Shown here: positions 22,163-33,856 of the stretch, in pieces
Numbering within the stretch: the stretch's first letter is position 1
Layout: each line of letters starts with the position of its first letter
From: Flectonema sp. DT1601
Taxonomy: Eukaryota > Euglenozoa > Diplonemea > Diplonemida > Diplonemidae
Assembly: GCA_964019425.1 (NCBI GenBank)
Contig: OZ025790.1
Location: 1,178,001 to 1,242,000 of the forward strand
Length of the DNA: 64,000 nt
Reading direction: 5' to 3'
Made by a program: the position numbers and the translations under genes
The notes under the pieces: model-generated
What the model was told of the DNA's origin: nothing
What the model saw: the letters and a program-made list of their open reading frames with translations, nothing else
Databases searched by the model: none

Positions 22163-23563
22163 ATGAGGGAAGCAGCCGTATTCTTATGTGGTGTGAGTGC
22201 AACTATTACTTCTCTGTGGTGTGCTCGAAGATGTTCAAATAAAAGTAGACTCTCTCAAACAACAACAGATATAATATTAGAAACAACAACATCACCTACT
22301 TACCTTATAGAACATGAAGAGTTAAAAGATAGCTTTGAAAGTAGAGATCTACCAGCCTGTGTCAATTCTGGTGATGAAAGCAGTGTTGCGAGTCCTAATC
22401 AATTATTGGATTCACCTGATATCCGACCATCGTTTAATCCAATTGTTAGAATGTGTTCAAGTGAAGTCAGACTGACACCTTCGTTAGAAAAAGGAGAAGA
22501 TTCAGATGGTAATAAAACTATTAACCAATACACTATAATTTCTGACATCGGTCGTGGGTCTTTTAGTAAAGTTAAGCTGGCCTTTGATAACAATAGCGAC
22601 TCTCCCAGAGCTGTGAAAATAATGAGAAAGTCTCAAGTGAGACGAGATTCGGGAATGATCCGCGAACTCGCGGTGATGAAAAAAACAAATCACAAAAATA
22701 TTGTAAACTTGTTTGAAGTAATAGACGAACCTGGAACTGGAAAAGTTTATTTTATACTCGAGTTTATTGCAGGTGGTCCAGTTGCACACATTAAACTGAA
22801 TGGTCATTTGAAGGAAGAAGTTTTTTCATATCAGCGAGTCCATTCGATACTTGTTGATGTTGCTTCTGGTTTAGAATACCTTCATTTACAAAGGATTATC
22901 CATAGAGATATCAAACCTGAAAACTTATTAGTCGCGAGAAACGGAACTGTTAAAATAACTGATTTCGGAGTATCAGCCGTTCAAAGCCAAGACGGAACTA
23001 GTCACTTGTCGGGACATGGAACTCCAGCATTCAATCCCCCGGAATCGAACTGGGCAAAATCTGAACGCGCATCAGTACCTGTCAGCAGTGTTGATGTTTG
23101 GGGAATGGGAATTACTCTTTATGCTTTGAAGTTTGGTAAAATTCCATTTAATTTTAAAGATAAATCTCTCGTATTGTTGTCAGATTCGATAAGAGAAAGA
23201 TCAATCGAGTTCCCAACAGATAGCAATCCAGCCTTTGTTGATATCCTAACTGCTATGCTTTGTAAGAATCCTTACCAAAGAGTTAGCATATCCGACTTGG
23301 GTAGATTTTCATTTGTTCGAAAGGGAGCACTTGATCACAGTTCTAATCAACCAATCACTGTCTCAAGTTCAGAGTGTGACAGTGCTGTTACATCTCTCTC
23401 TGTTGGACAAAGGGTTTTCATGGTTGCAAAGGTTAAGTCTCGAATGAAGCAAAAAAGACTTAGCGCTAGAAGATCACTGTTACAACGACAACACTCGAGT
23501 GAATCACCTGAGCAATATCGAGGAAGGAGCCTCCCAACTCCGTTGGCGGTTCCGCAATTATAA
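22163..23563 (+). CDS. Ser/Thr protein kinase, CaMKK/SAK1-like
   Basis: This single exon encodes 466 residues. A hydrophobic N-terminal segment (VFLCGVSATITSLWC) may anchor it. The kinase domain covers about 123-400: Gly loop GRGSFSKV 130-137, catalytic Lys152 (AVKIM), HRDIKPEN 247-254, DFG 267-269, activation segment GTPAFNPPE 286-294. HKNIVNLFEVID and the GGPV hinge region resemble CaMKK/SAK1 kinases, which activate AMPK/SNF1 and CaMK by T-loop phosphorylation. The usual APE is PPE and FMAPE reads FNPPE, a departure that probably still supports activity because K, HRD and DFG are intact. A basic Arg/Ser-rich tail follows. Substrates are not shown; the subfamily is a judgement by eye. Confidence 0.85.
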   Translation: MREAAVFLCGVSATITSLWCARRCSNKSRLSQTTTDIILETTTSPTYLIEHEELKDSFESRDLPACVNSGDESSVASPNQLLDSPDIRPSFNPIVRMCSSEVRLTPSLEKGEDSDGNKTINQYTIISDIGRGSFSKVKLAFDNNSDSPRAVKIMRKSQVRRDSGMIRELAVMKKTNHKNIVNLFEVIDEPGTGKVYFILEFIAGGPVAHIKLNGHLKEEVFSYQRVHSILVDVASGLEYLHLQRIIHRDIKPENLLVARNGTVKITDFGVSAVQSQDGTSHLSGHGTPAFNPPESNWAKSERASVPVSSVDVWGMGITLYALKFGKIPFNFKDKSLVLLSDSIRERSIEFPTDSNPAFVDILTAMLCKNPYQRVSISDLGRFSFVRKGALDHSSNQPITVSSSECDSAVTSLSVGQRVFMVAKVKSRMKQKRLSARRSLLQRQHSSESPEQYRGRSLPTPLAVPQL

Positions 23564-24014
23564 GCTGCAATAGTTATCTTAATAACCGATCGAGGAAAAG
23601 GCTCCTAAAAAAGGTTTTCTGTTCCACCCCGACAAACGAATTATCTCTGTTTTGGATTCTTATGTTTTTTTTTCTTTTTTTTTTCTTTCTTTTGAATTAA
23701 TAAAGTTAAGCGAAGGAACCACAAAAAAAAAAAAAAAAAAAAAAGTATATTTTTCTTTACAGCCAAATACTTTAGTTTTTAAGTTCCTGTCTAGGAGTCA
23801 ATTCACAATGAGCTCTCGGTGTTTTTTTTTATTTAATTAATACTTCTGTGAAAAATTTATTACTAACTGTTCCACATTGAGATTTACTCACGGAGTTTCG
23901 GTTTACTTGCTTTTTGCTTGTATTATGATAAACGATAGCTACTCAGAGTAGAAAATCTTTTTTATATTTATATTTTTTATATTTTTTCACAGTAGCCTAT
24001 TTCTAGTAAAGAAG
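23564..24014. other. Gap before the Patched/Dispatched-like gene
   Basis: T and A runs only. ATTTTTTCACAG ends at 23992, 22 nt before the ATG, a likely leader acceptor. Confidence 0.6.
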
Positions 24015-27000
24015 ATGGGTCAAGTTACTAGCTTAGGGAAGCTGAGTAAGAAAGGGCAAATCGCCCCGGCGGGACCGCCAGCTCCAGGTATGGCACCTCC
24101 AACGCAAGGGTCAGTTAAGAGAGCTCCGCCACCACCAAGAACAGCTCCAGTTGTAGGAAAAAGGTACCCAACGTACTCATACACGACTTTCATAGTTAGT
24201 TATCCTGTTCTTAGTTTAAGTATATTCTGTCTAACTCCTTTTATATTAACCTGTGTGGCATTATTCGTTCATGATATTGGTGATTACAATACAAAACTTG
24301 AAACGTTTGAAATAAGCGATCACAAAACTGTAAAACTCCGTGATACAATGATATTTGCAGCTGAAGATTGGAATCAAATCCTAGAAGCATACGTTCACAG
24401 AAGAAGTATGGGTACGAATCCTGGCGATGACGGGCTTCCCACCGTCATAGGATCTCTACCTTGGAGAAGGATATTTATTCAATATAAAGTTAAGAAGCTT
24501 AGGGGAGAGCTAATTCCTGACCCAGCATGCAGACCTTCAGACTCTAACTATCAAGCTTTATTAAATGAATATAACTTATTGAAGAACCCTGAAGCTATTC
24601 ATTTCATTAGACAATTGGAAAATTGGATTGTTCGTCTGCCACCGTTCAGTAAACTCTGTTTTAGATCTCTTAACAAAAACGGTTACAGAAAACGTTATGA
24701 TCAAAAGCCAACATGCGCACCTCTAGCTTCTATCGCGGGTTACTTCTACCCTGGAAAGATTAAAAAAGAAGAAGATGATCGTTTCTTTTGGTCATTCCAA
24801 CCGGAGTATGATTTCGGACCATACGAGCCAGAAACTGGAGCCAACTCACAGCAAGGTACGTATCCATTCATTTACTTATTTCTGACAAAGGAAAGAAAAA
24901 TCGATTTGAGCAATAAAAAAAAAAACAACTTATATAAAAAACAGTGCCTCCAGACGACATCCTCAGAGCGTTTTATCAAAACCCTTCTTGGAGGTGGTTT
25001 ACTGACAGCGGTAATAATAAAGAAACTCAGCGTTCTCTCATGTTAAGAACACAAATTATGTTGGGGAGACCTTTGGAGGGAATTACTGAAAAGATCGAAG
25101 CTGAGAAATTAATGAAAACATACATCAAACAATTAACTGGTATGTTGGTGTTTTAATGTCCTGAATGAAGAGAGAGGTTAACAAACTTAAAAAAAAAACA
25201 ACAGGTCAACTTGATAGAATTATTTCAGACGGTAGTTTAACGATGCTTGACGGATCTCCAATCCCAGAGGGTGTTGAAGTTACTTATGGTGGTGACGGAA
25301 TAATTGAATCTGTTCTCGATGATGCAAAGGAAAGAGATCAGTTTTTCGTTCTTCTTGGGATCGTAGTCGTTCACATATTTCTGGGAATCTACACTCACAG
25401 TGTGTTTATCGCTTTTATGTGTTTTGTTCAGTACGGAATGACATACTGCACAAGTGCATTCTTACATTTCTCAACGAGCAACACGGAACAGTTATCCCTT
25501 CTATCGCTGTTGTCATCTTACGTACTGTTAGGAATGTCTACCGACGGTATTATGGTTTTCTTTAATACGTTTAGGCAAAGTGCTTTTATGGAAACAAACG
25601 GCAGGAGAAACACGTTAAATGTTCCTCAAAGACTTGCCTTTTGCTTTCGTAAGGCTGGTGTTGGGATCACCATCTCTCATTTAACTGCGGGAGTAGCTTT
25701 CAGTATGAATTACTTGTCACCAGTTCCAGCGATTAGAGATTTCGGTATCTTTATGTTCATAATAATGATGGTCGATATTTATATGTTTCTAACTGTGTTT
25801 CCTTGTATTCTAATGTTGCATCACTATCACATTAGTCAGAGAAGACGTAACGCTCAGCGTCAAAAAGAATTAGTTCTTTCATTGCAAACATTAAAACATC
25901 CTGTGGTACTTCGTAATGCCTTACGTCAAGTAGATGACAAGGCTCGGAGACAAAACAATGTTCCAACTAGCTTCACGGTGTCATCACCAAGGGTAGCTGT
26001 TCAGGAAGGTGGTGAACAAGCAGCGGAAACTAAAACAAAAGTTCAATTTGGTGAAGGGACTGGTCGCTTTGGTAGACTGCAGGCCAGACTTCGTCCTCTC
26101 GTCGGTGCAAAAAAACAGAAAAGCGAAGACGAAGTTCGGGCTGAGCAACAAGAAGTGTTTGATCAGTTCACAGGAACTACTCTTCCACAAAGAAGTAGAA
26201 GAAAACAGGCAGCTAGTTCTGTATTACAATTACCGTTTGAATATACGTGTCTGTCTAGTTCACAAGCACAAAAGGTTGTGTCGTATCCTCCTCAAGGATT
26301 TGATCCACCTCTTTCAGTTGGTGTTGACTTATCAGCTTACTGTGATAATATCAGGTCCAAGTGGGATGATCGTTCAAAAGATTTAGGAATAGCTACCCAC
26401 TTGGGTGTTGATGTTCTAGTCGATCCATCAACTGGTAGACGACTTGACTGTTCTAAAAGGATCCCAATGATAGTTCAAGTTATGTGTGAGTCACATTCTG
26501 CACTTAGAGTTGTAAATGCAGGTATGTGTTTTTCGTACAGCAATCGGAAATACAAGTGTTTTTTTCTTCAAAGGAGAATGCCCATGAAGAAAAAAAAAAA
26601 AAAAAAAAAAAACATAAACCAGGAATCGATCTAGACTCTGGAGATATCAACCAGGAGGGAGAAGAGCCGCAGCAAGCTCCAGCAAATGACGGATCGCAGC
26701 CGCAGCAGGAAAATCAGGAGCAACAGGGAGATCAAAACAACAGCGGAGTTCAGAACGCTGCTGCTGCCCAAGTGGTATTGGGTGCTGGTGCAGAGCAGCC
26801 CCAGACAGTACAAATCACTCAGCCACCTCCATTTTCAGGACCTTCGGGGCCACCACAACCAGCACCAAGAGCTACTTATGATGACCTTAACTACGTATCA
26901 CGAGTAATGTACACTGTGAGAGACTGGTGGGTTGAACGAGGTAAAGTAAAACGTCGATTTGGTAGATTTGGAAAACGTGTTGGTGAGACCCGAGTTGATA

Positions 27001-30000
27001 AAGATCGTCGGATTATGTCAAAGCGCTCAAAGCACGAGGGATATAATACTTTGGAAAGATTCTTTTATAATACATACACCCCAATGTTAGCCACGTGTTA
27101 TCCTGTTATATTAACATTATACTTTACTAAGATGTTAGTATTTATTATTGTGTTCTTGTCTCATTTGGATCCACTATCTGAACCACCAAGGCTGTTGGAC
27201 TTCCAAGCCAATTATGAAAGATTTGAAGAAGTTCGGAAGGAGTTTCCTGTTCAGGGAACTTGCGACTACTGCGGTCCTTACTTTCAGCCGAGGGCGGATT
27301 TCCCTCCTCCTTTCGGAGGTCTCGAAGGAACTAAAAATATGCAAGATTACGACGACTGGGAAAAATGCTCTTATCAAATGTACAATCACACAGACGCCTG
27401 TGGTACCTGCGGAGGTGACTCAAATTGTGTGGACTGCATGGGTCAGCTATGGCTGTGCAAGGCACACAAAACTTTAGAGGACTGTGAAGCAATGCACGAT
27501 GGAATATTTGATTGTCAATGGCGTCCATCTTGGGGTAAAGACGGATCAGCTTGCATTGATAAACCAAAACTATGCCCAGCTGGTGACGGCTCAGGATCTA
27601 AAACATATCAACCGGGATGGGTATTTGATCAGTGTGGAGTCTGTTACTTACCATCTGCCGACACTGGTTCAGGTGATGTCATCGTGACTGCTCGTACTTC
27701 AGACATTGCATGCAGTGATGTCATATCTCAGAAATCAAATCGATGCAACGATCAAACAGCACTTTGTGAAGTTCAAAAGAAGACAGGAGATTGCTCAATG
27801 TGCATGTTAATGTATAAAAGAGCTGGTTGGGATGACTTCCTACCTTGGAAAGATACCTTCCCAGCTCCTCTGACTGTAGCACAGATATCTCAGGCTGGCA
27901 ACAGGTATTGTACAACTAAATGTGATGCTACGACTTGTGATCCTGCGAGAGGTGTGTGTGACGAAGCGACTGGAGAATGTACTTGTCACTCTGACTACAT
28001 AAGAGGTTTCTTTGATGGTGATAGCTGTGAGCGTTGTGAAGAAGGTTTCTTCGATTATCAGAATAGGCCATGTACCGCAGAATGTATCCCTGATGACCCT
28101 CTTTATGACGACTGCGACTGTGAATGTGTATCTACAAGAGCTCCAACTCTAGTGACAGGTGTTTGTATGTGTACAAGTTGTTCTAGAAATATATCAAATG
28201 AGACAACAACTATTTGGAGACCAATGGATATAGAATGGACTGACGAGATCGTAGCAGTTGGACATCAATGCGAGACTCGCCAAAGATCAAGAGCACGTTT
28301 TGCAACGATGAATAATATGACTGGAGTTAGAGAATGTAACCCGGGATATGATGAAGACACTACATGTTCACTAGCTGTTGATTGCAACGGTCATGGTATC
28401 TTTAATCCGTATGGTGAATGCGCTTGTTACGGATGCTGGTCGGGAGAATTTTGTGAAATATCAAACTGCAAGAACTCTGGAGTATGTTCCATCGGTAGCA
28501 TACCAACAGACTGGGAATGCTCTTGTATGGGTGTTTGGGAAGGTGAAGACTGTTCTCGATGCCCTGTAACTTGTCAAGAACACAGTCACTGTCCAATAGC
28601 TCATGTAACAATTACTGATTATAGAAATATTCAGTGTTGGGCTGCTAATGGAAAGAGTTGCTTTGGTCATTGGACGGGTGACGCAGTCAACAATAAGTGT
28701 GATGTTTGTAAATCACCTGATGGCGTACCAGAATGGAAGAGAAATGAAACCGACAAAATGTGTACTCCAGACGGTAAGATCATTGGATGTGACGGATTAG
28801 ATGCTACTGATACTCACTACAAGTGGATCGATGGTTGTGATGTTTGTGGAGATGAGGGAACCCCACCAAACGCTGACAAAACATGCAGCTGCGACGGTTC
28901 CAGCCATCACTGGAAACAAATCAACTCCTGCGGTAATTGTGGTGGGACCAACGACATCTGTACCTGCAATGGTACCCCTGACCCAGGTAATCAACCTGAA
29001 ATGGTATGTTTATATCTTTAATTTATTCCAACTACACAAAACCAAATTTCCAACCAAAAAAACAACTACACAGGTTGAACTCTTTTGGGGACTAATCCCA
29101 GATAATATTGCTGCCATCGATGACAGGGTTTGGGAATACGATTCTGGTGAGGTATGTCTTCCAACTGATATATTTAATTGTGTCTTATTAAACACTTTCT
29201 TTCTATTATTAAATCAAACAGATGACTATGGATGCCTCTCCAGCAGTAAGACTCGACCCAGCTATGGATTGGCAACACATGCAAAGACTTCTGTACTCTG
29301 TCTTTGATAGATATCTCCCTGGAAATGTTATGAGTAGGCATGTTAATTATGACCAGTCGGAAATTATGATTTTTAACTGGAAAACATACCTGCAAACCCA
29401 CGTCTTGGTATTCGAAGACCAAGCGAGACTCAAACCTCTTGAAGTTAGGAAATGTAAATTTATTGTTGATATTTGCAAGCAGGATTTTGAGACTGAAAAA
29501 TCACATCCGACAGAGCAACTTCAATACTTAACGTATCCTTTTGTTGGTCCTCATACTAATTGGGTATTATACCAATTCATGACTGAATATCGGGTTTCAC
29601 ATTTAATGGGTTTCTCAACCAGTAATTCATCAGATCCTACTTTGAAACTAAACTGGATCAGGTTTAAGATAGTGTTATCAAACCTCTATAAGAAAGCAAC
29701 AAAAGGTCAAAGACGAAGCCAATACAATGTTTGGGAAAGAGAGATTCATCAAATAAACGTCGCAGCTAAAGAACAACCAGTTCCACTGCCATTGGCAAGG
29801 CATTGGTCAGCTGCTTGGGTTAAGTTATTTACTGAAGAGCAATCTGAAAATGGAACGCTCTACGCAATTGGAATGGGCGGAACAGCAATAGCAGTCGTGA
29901 CATTGTTGTACTCGTGTTCTATAACTCTGATGTTGTTATCGTGTGTTTCTGTTTCTGGTGTTGTAGTATTTACTATGTCTTATATGCGTATAGCTGGATG

Positions 30001-30481
30001 GGAACTCGGTCCTGCAGAACAAGTTGGGTTAACCTGTTTGGTTGGCTTAGCATGTGAATACACTATTCATTTACTGGGAGGTTACATCGAATACATCCAC
30101 GCTACACAGTCTAGTTTACTCGCGAGAGACACGACACGCGCTCAAGCCATCGCTGGGACATTACAAAGAACTGGTGTTCCAATTACGGTATCAGCCGCTG
30201 CTATTTTATTGGCATCTCTCATGTTACTTTTCTGTGATATTTTAATTTATCGAAGGATTGCTGAGATTGTTATAATGGTGACATTGATATCGGCTGCTCA
30301 TGGTCTTCTGTTCTTTCCTTGTATTATTCTTGTCTGTGGACCTGTTACGATTTTGAGAAATTGGACTGCGAGGCTGCTCTTCTTGACTTGCGTAGTGTTC
30401 TGTACGTTCTTCACGATTGCGATAATATACTTGTCGGGCAATGCTAAGGGTCCAGACGGAGAAGATTTGTTTAATTTCTAA
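24015..30481 (+). CDS. Patched/Dispatched-like RND protein with sterol-sensing domain, six exons
   Basis: Exons are 24015-24855, 24945-25139, 25205-26521, 26623-29003, 29074-29151 and 29222-30481. Phases agree throughout and give 2023 residues. After a Pro-rich tail and TM1 (about 60-86) comes an extracellular loop, then a sterol-sensing-type TM bundle (about 390-565) with the TM4 acid in MSTDGIMVFF. A long cytosolic loop holds a Gln/Pro-rich stretch. TM7 lies at about 935-957. A very large Cys-rich loop (about 990-1570) follows, with EGF-like and CxxCG repeats. TM8-12 include LACEYTIH, the TM10 acidic position. Patched, Dispatched and NPC1 proteins use this fold to move sterols or lipidated ligands. 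All introns are 65-101 bp with A-rich acceptors. The substrate is unknown. Confidence 0.88.
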
Positions 30482-31595
30482 GGGGGAAAAAAAAAAAAAA
30501 AGTGTTATGAAAAAAGTCTTATTTGGAGATATTTCATTGTGAATATAAACACCCCAACGTGGACGTGGACGTGGACGTGGATGTGGACGTTGCCAAGAAC
30601 AGAGTTTCCAAGCAACGCTTGCAGCGGATTACTCAAACTATCCTATTAGAAATCTTACGGAGAACATGGTGGGGACAGCCTCTTATCGGTCGTCTTCTCC
30701 CTTCATCGCGAAAGTATTGATTTTAAATATCTTTTTTTTTTTTTTTTTTTTCTTTTTTTTTAAAATCTGGATTTTGGTTAGTTTTTGTTACTTTTGTCTA
30801 TTTTCCTTTCTCTTGAAAAAAAAAAAAACCCCCCTTTTAAAAAAAAAAAAAAAAAAGCCTTTAAACTTAGAAAAAACAAACACAAATACAAAAAAAAAAA
30901 AAAAAAACATCACATTATGTGACTCCGGTGTAAACACAACGGTACTTTTTTTTTTTTTTTTTCTTTCCTTTTTTTTTTTGAACTAAACTTCCGCTTTATC
31001 CCTTAACAAGAGTATGGCCTGGTTGAGAAAACAGAAGTGGCTGGAAAAAAAAACAAGAACAACAACGCAACACTTGTTGAACAGGTTATTATCAGTGAGT
31101 GAAGAGTACCTCGTACGCTGTTGCACAAAAACGTGCAAAAGCTTTTTCAAGAAAAAAATAAATTAATTTAGTTGAGATCTCGTCGTGTGGATTCTTCCCG
31201 TCTTTCGAGTCGAATACTACTTTATTATAGAGAGTTTTTTTTTTAATTTTTTTTTGTCATAATTTTCATTTTCATTTTTTTTTTTTTTTTTTTTTTTTAC
31301 TACCAACAATTCATAGATAAAAAGCAACAGGAAATAATTTTCTCCTTTTAAGGATTACGAAACCCTGATAAACCATAGATCAGCGCGCATCAATGAAGGG
31401 TATTTAGGTCTGATGTCGAAGACAGGTCTTGCCCGATGTGTTGAAAATAACGATGACAATGGACATTATCACAAAAAACGTGATATAGGTTTAATTTTAG
31501 TTTTCTTCCCTTTCCTGTCATTTTCTTTTTTTTTTTTAAAAAAAACTATATTTTTAGTTACTTCATCTCAATTTAAAAAAATAATAATAATAATA
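30482..31595. other. Gap with a hexanucleotide repeat
   Basis: Homopolymer-rich, with about six imperfect TGGACG units at 30557-30592. No gene is seen. The gap ends in (AAT)n at the left edge of the TIR element. Confidence 0.6.
30557..30592. repeat. Hexanucleotide tandem repeat (TGGACG)n
   Basis: About six copies of a six-base unit, one with a C-to-T change (GGATGT). In one frame it would read Asp-Val repeats, but no supported gene covers it. Confidence 0.8.
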
Positions 31596-32363
31596 CATAG
31601 ATGGAAGTGCCCTACAATTTGGAGGGCGTGTAGGGCGCTTGTAGGGCGCTTTTAATATAAATATTATTTTGGAGGGCGCGTTTTTTTACCTTTTTTATTA
31701 CTATAAGACAGCTAAATTGACGGGGACTTACACTGACGCACAAGTATTTTGACGCAGAAGCCAAAAAAAATTTTTGACATGCTTGGCAGTCTTTCGAGAA
31801 AGAGAAAAAAGGGTGTCACGGGGTTCGAACCCGAGACCTCCAGGTCATGGTTCGGAGGTCAACAATGGCAAAAAACAATGGGCCACTCCTTGAGAGCTTC
31901 CGGAGCCTGCTGCAATCCCTGAAGCTGAAACTCATTTCAGTGGACGATGCATCCGAGATCTACAAGGAACTGATAGCCCGCAGAATGCACCGAGTCGAAT
32001 ATAGAGGGATTCGAGGAGGGAGAGTGCGTTCTTGCTAACCTGTTAATAGGCCAGTCTTCAGGTACCGTGTGAGAAAAAAAAGAAGTTTACTGGTGGCAAG
32101 TATACTGATATCCCAGAGACGCATTTGATCGGGCGAACCGGAGAAAAGTCAAATAAGATGCGATTCGACCCTCGCTGAGGCAGGGGTGTGTCAAAATGGG
32201 CTCGGCATTATATTAAATTTAATTAAAAAAGCGCCCTACGCGCCCTCCAGCGCCCTATTTTGGCCCTATTTTGGCCCTACAATGGCCCTATTTTGGCCCT
32301 ACAAATTTTTGTGGCTGATTTTCACCAGGCGCCCTCCAAATTTGGAGGGCACTTCCATCTATG
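31596..32363. mobile_element. 768-bp non-autonomous DNA transposon with terminal inverted repeats
   Basis: The left end starts CATAGATGGAAGTGCCCT at 31596. The right end (32330-32363) is its reverse complement over about 34 bp, with only one substitution and one indel. Inside both ends lie arrays of a GCCCTA-like unit: TAGGGCGC on the left (31610-31680) and GGCCCTATTTT or GCGCCCT on the right (32230-32300). The target is an (AAT)n tract, so the target duplication cannot be sized. The middle is G+C-rich and carries a 57-64 codon ORF (31847-32038) too short for a transposase. Subterminal arrays of this kind are typical of hAT- or Mutator-like MITEs. The superfamily is not settled. Confidence 0.75.
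31847..32038 (+). CDS. Short ORF inside the TIR element
   Basis: The ORF starts at 31847, or at an inner ATG at 31865, and ends with TAA. The 57-residue inner form (MAKNNGPLLESFRSLLQSLK at its start) is predicted mostly helical, with a basic Gly/Arg C-terminus. It is G+C-rich relative to the surroundings. It could be a remnant of a transposon protein or a chance frame. No homologue is recognised. Confidence 0.25.
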   Translation: MVRRSTMAKNNGPLLESFRSLLQSLKLKLISVDDASEIYKELIARRMHRVEYRGIRGGRVRSC

Positions 32364-32515
32364 ATAATAATTTAAAAAAAAAAAAAAAAAAGTAAACCTC
32401 CCTTAGACCACAAGTTTCTATTTTTATTCTTATTTTTATTTTTTTTCGTTTCTGTTTTTCGGGTTGACTGGGAACCTGTTTTTAATTTGCGAATATCCGA
32501 AACACACACAAAGTG

Positions 32516-32547
<32 letters not shown>

Positions 32548-33581
32548 CAAAAAAAAAAAAAAAAAAAATTCTAATTTCCTAAAATAGATACATAAAACAA
32601 ACAAACACTCCCTCCCCGAAGTGAATAATAAAGGAATCCTAGTCAGAACTGGTAACATCTAGCAAGTCTCTCTAACAAAACTTGTCTGGACAACGTTGCT
32701 TTTTTTTTTTTTTTTTTTCAAATGTTTACAGCAATTGTGGGTCACTGAAACTAACGAAACGGGACCATCTAGTTTTTTTTAGTAAGCTACTTTTTGAAAA
32801 AAGAGGAGCGCTAAGCCTTTATTGCTTGACGGCAGAATTTTTGTATTTTTTCGGAATTACCGTAAAAAAAGACGCATTTCTAATTTCCCCATTTTTTTTT
32901 ATTTTACTTATTATTTTTTTTATAAAAGCAATGGTGCAATCTAAACGGTAGATGATTTTATTTTTCTTCTTCTCGCTTGCTTGCTTTGATACCTTCGTTG
33001 TTTTTTTTCAGTTCCTTCTATTAAAAAGAATTGTACCAAGTTACTACCATACATACAATCCAACACGAGGTATCTCGTGGGTTTATTTCGATCTATACTT
33101 CTGTCTGTTCCACCTCTGGCTTCCTCAATTTTCCCATTTTTGTTTGTTATTTTTGTTGTCGACTTCTGGCCGCCCAAAGCACATGAAAACTGTTACAGTA
33201 TTACAGTACCTACGCTATACATTCTTCGTTTGAGATAATACGAGCTGCGCCAGGAATACCAGGAGTTGAGTGAGAATGTCAATGCTACAAATCCACTCGT
33301 TAAAGGAAAAAAATCTTCGATAAGAAGGGAATGCAAAAGGGAAAAAAAAGAACTCGCTTGGTCATGTTACCAACCTGGAAAGGAACTTGTTTGTTATTTT
33401 GCGAACAAGTTTTCACCCCATCCACCTTCCCAAGGAATCTTTCGTTGTTGTAGTTAGTGATTTGATGATATTTTAATTTTCGTTGTATTTTATTATTATC
33501 ATTTTTTCTATCTCAGTGAGCGCGTACACAACACCTGTAATATATGCGTAAGGATGTCTAATTTGATTTGTGTTTTAGTTT

Positions 33582-33670
33582 AGGACCTCCCCCCCCAGTT
33601 TCAAGTTGCTTTCCATTTAATATTAGAATCAAGTTACCCCCCCTCCAGCTTGAAAATGCAGTATCAAATT
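33582..33670. repeat. C-rich dispersed repeat, copy 1
   Basis: The order CCTCCCC, then TTCAAGTTGCTTT, then ATTTAAT, then ATCAAGTTA and a C run recurs at about 55515-55570 in the same orientation, with several differences. It looks like an old dispersed repeat. Boundaries are approximate. Confidence 0.45.
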
Positions 33671-33696
33671 ACCCCTCCAGGGCATGGGATGCTGTA

Positions 33697-33790
33697 GTGC
33701 GTGGTCCCCGGGTCAATTTGACTTGACAGCATTTCTTTCTCTGGACAGAATTCCCAAACATAACTTATTCAGTTATGATTCATGTCTAAT
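33697..33790 (+). repeat. Dispersed repeat family 3, copy 1
   Basis: 33697-33744 (containing GTGGTCCCCGGGTCAATTTG) matches 56294-56343 in inverted orientation with very few differences. ATGATTCATGTCTAAT at 33775-33790 matches 56238-56253, also inverted. Between the two blocks this copy holds a 25-bp word identical to part of the downstream coding exon (33884-33908). Confidence 0.65.
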
Positions 33791-33856
33791 ATATTGTGTG
33801 TTAACCCTTGATTTATTTATCCAGGTCTCTCCATCTCTTAGCCTCAGTTGTCAATA

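Larger units (their letters stand above)
32364..33856. other. Gap between TIR element and ubiquitin-like/LRR gene
   Basis: Homopolymer-rich. At 33250-33400 a short stretch reads like a coiled-coil peptide (ELRQEYQELSENVNAT) but has no gene structure. Pyrimidine-rich repeat sequence lies at 33582-33670, and a dispersed repeat copy follows at 33697-33790. A T-rich TTTATCCAG acceptor ends at 33824. Confidence 0.5.

Noticed and set aside
31810-31870. Possible minus-strand tRNA with GGTTCGAACCC
   Set aside because: Only the T arm and a GACCTCC/GGAGGTC hairpin form; the acceptor stem fails. It lies inside the TIR element.
33266-33457. Coiled-coil-like peptide in the gap before the ubiquitin-like gene
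   Set aside because: It is short, has no ATG-based gene structure, and runs through A-rich sequence.
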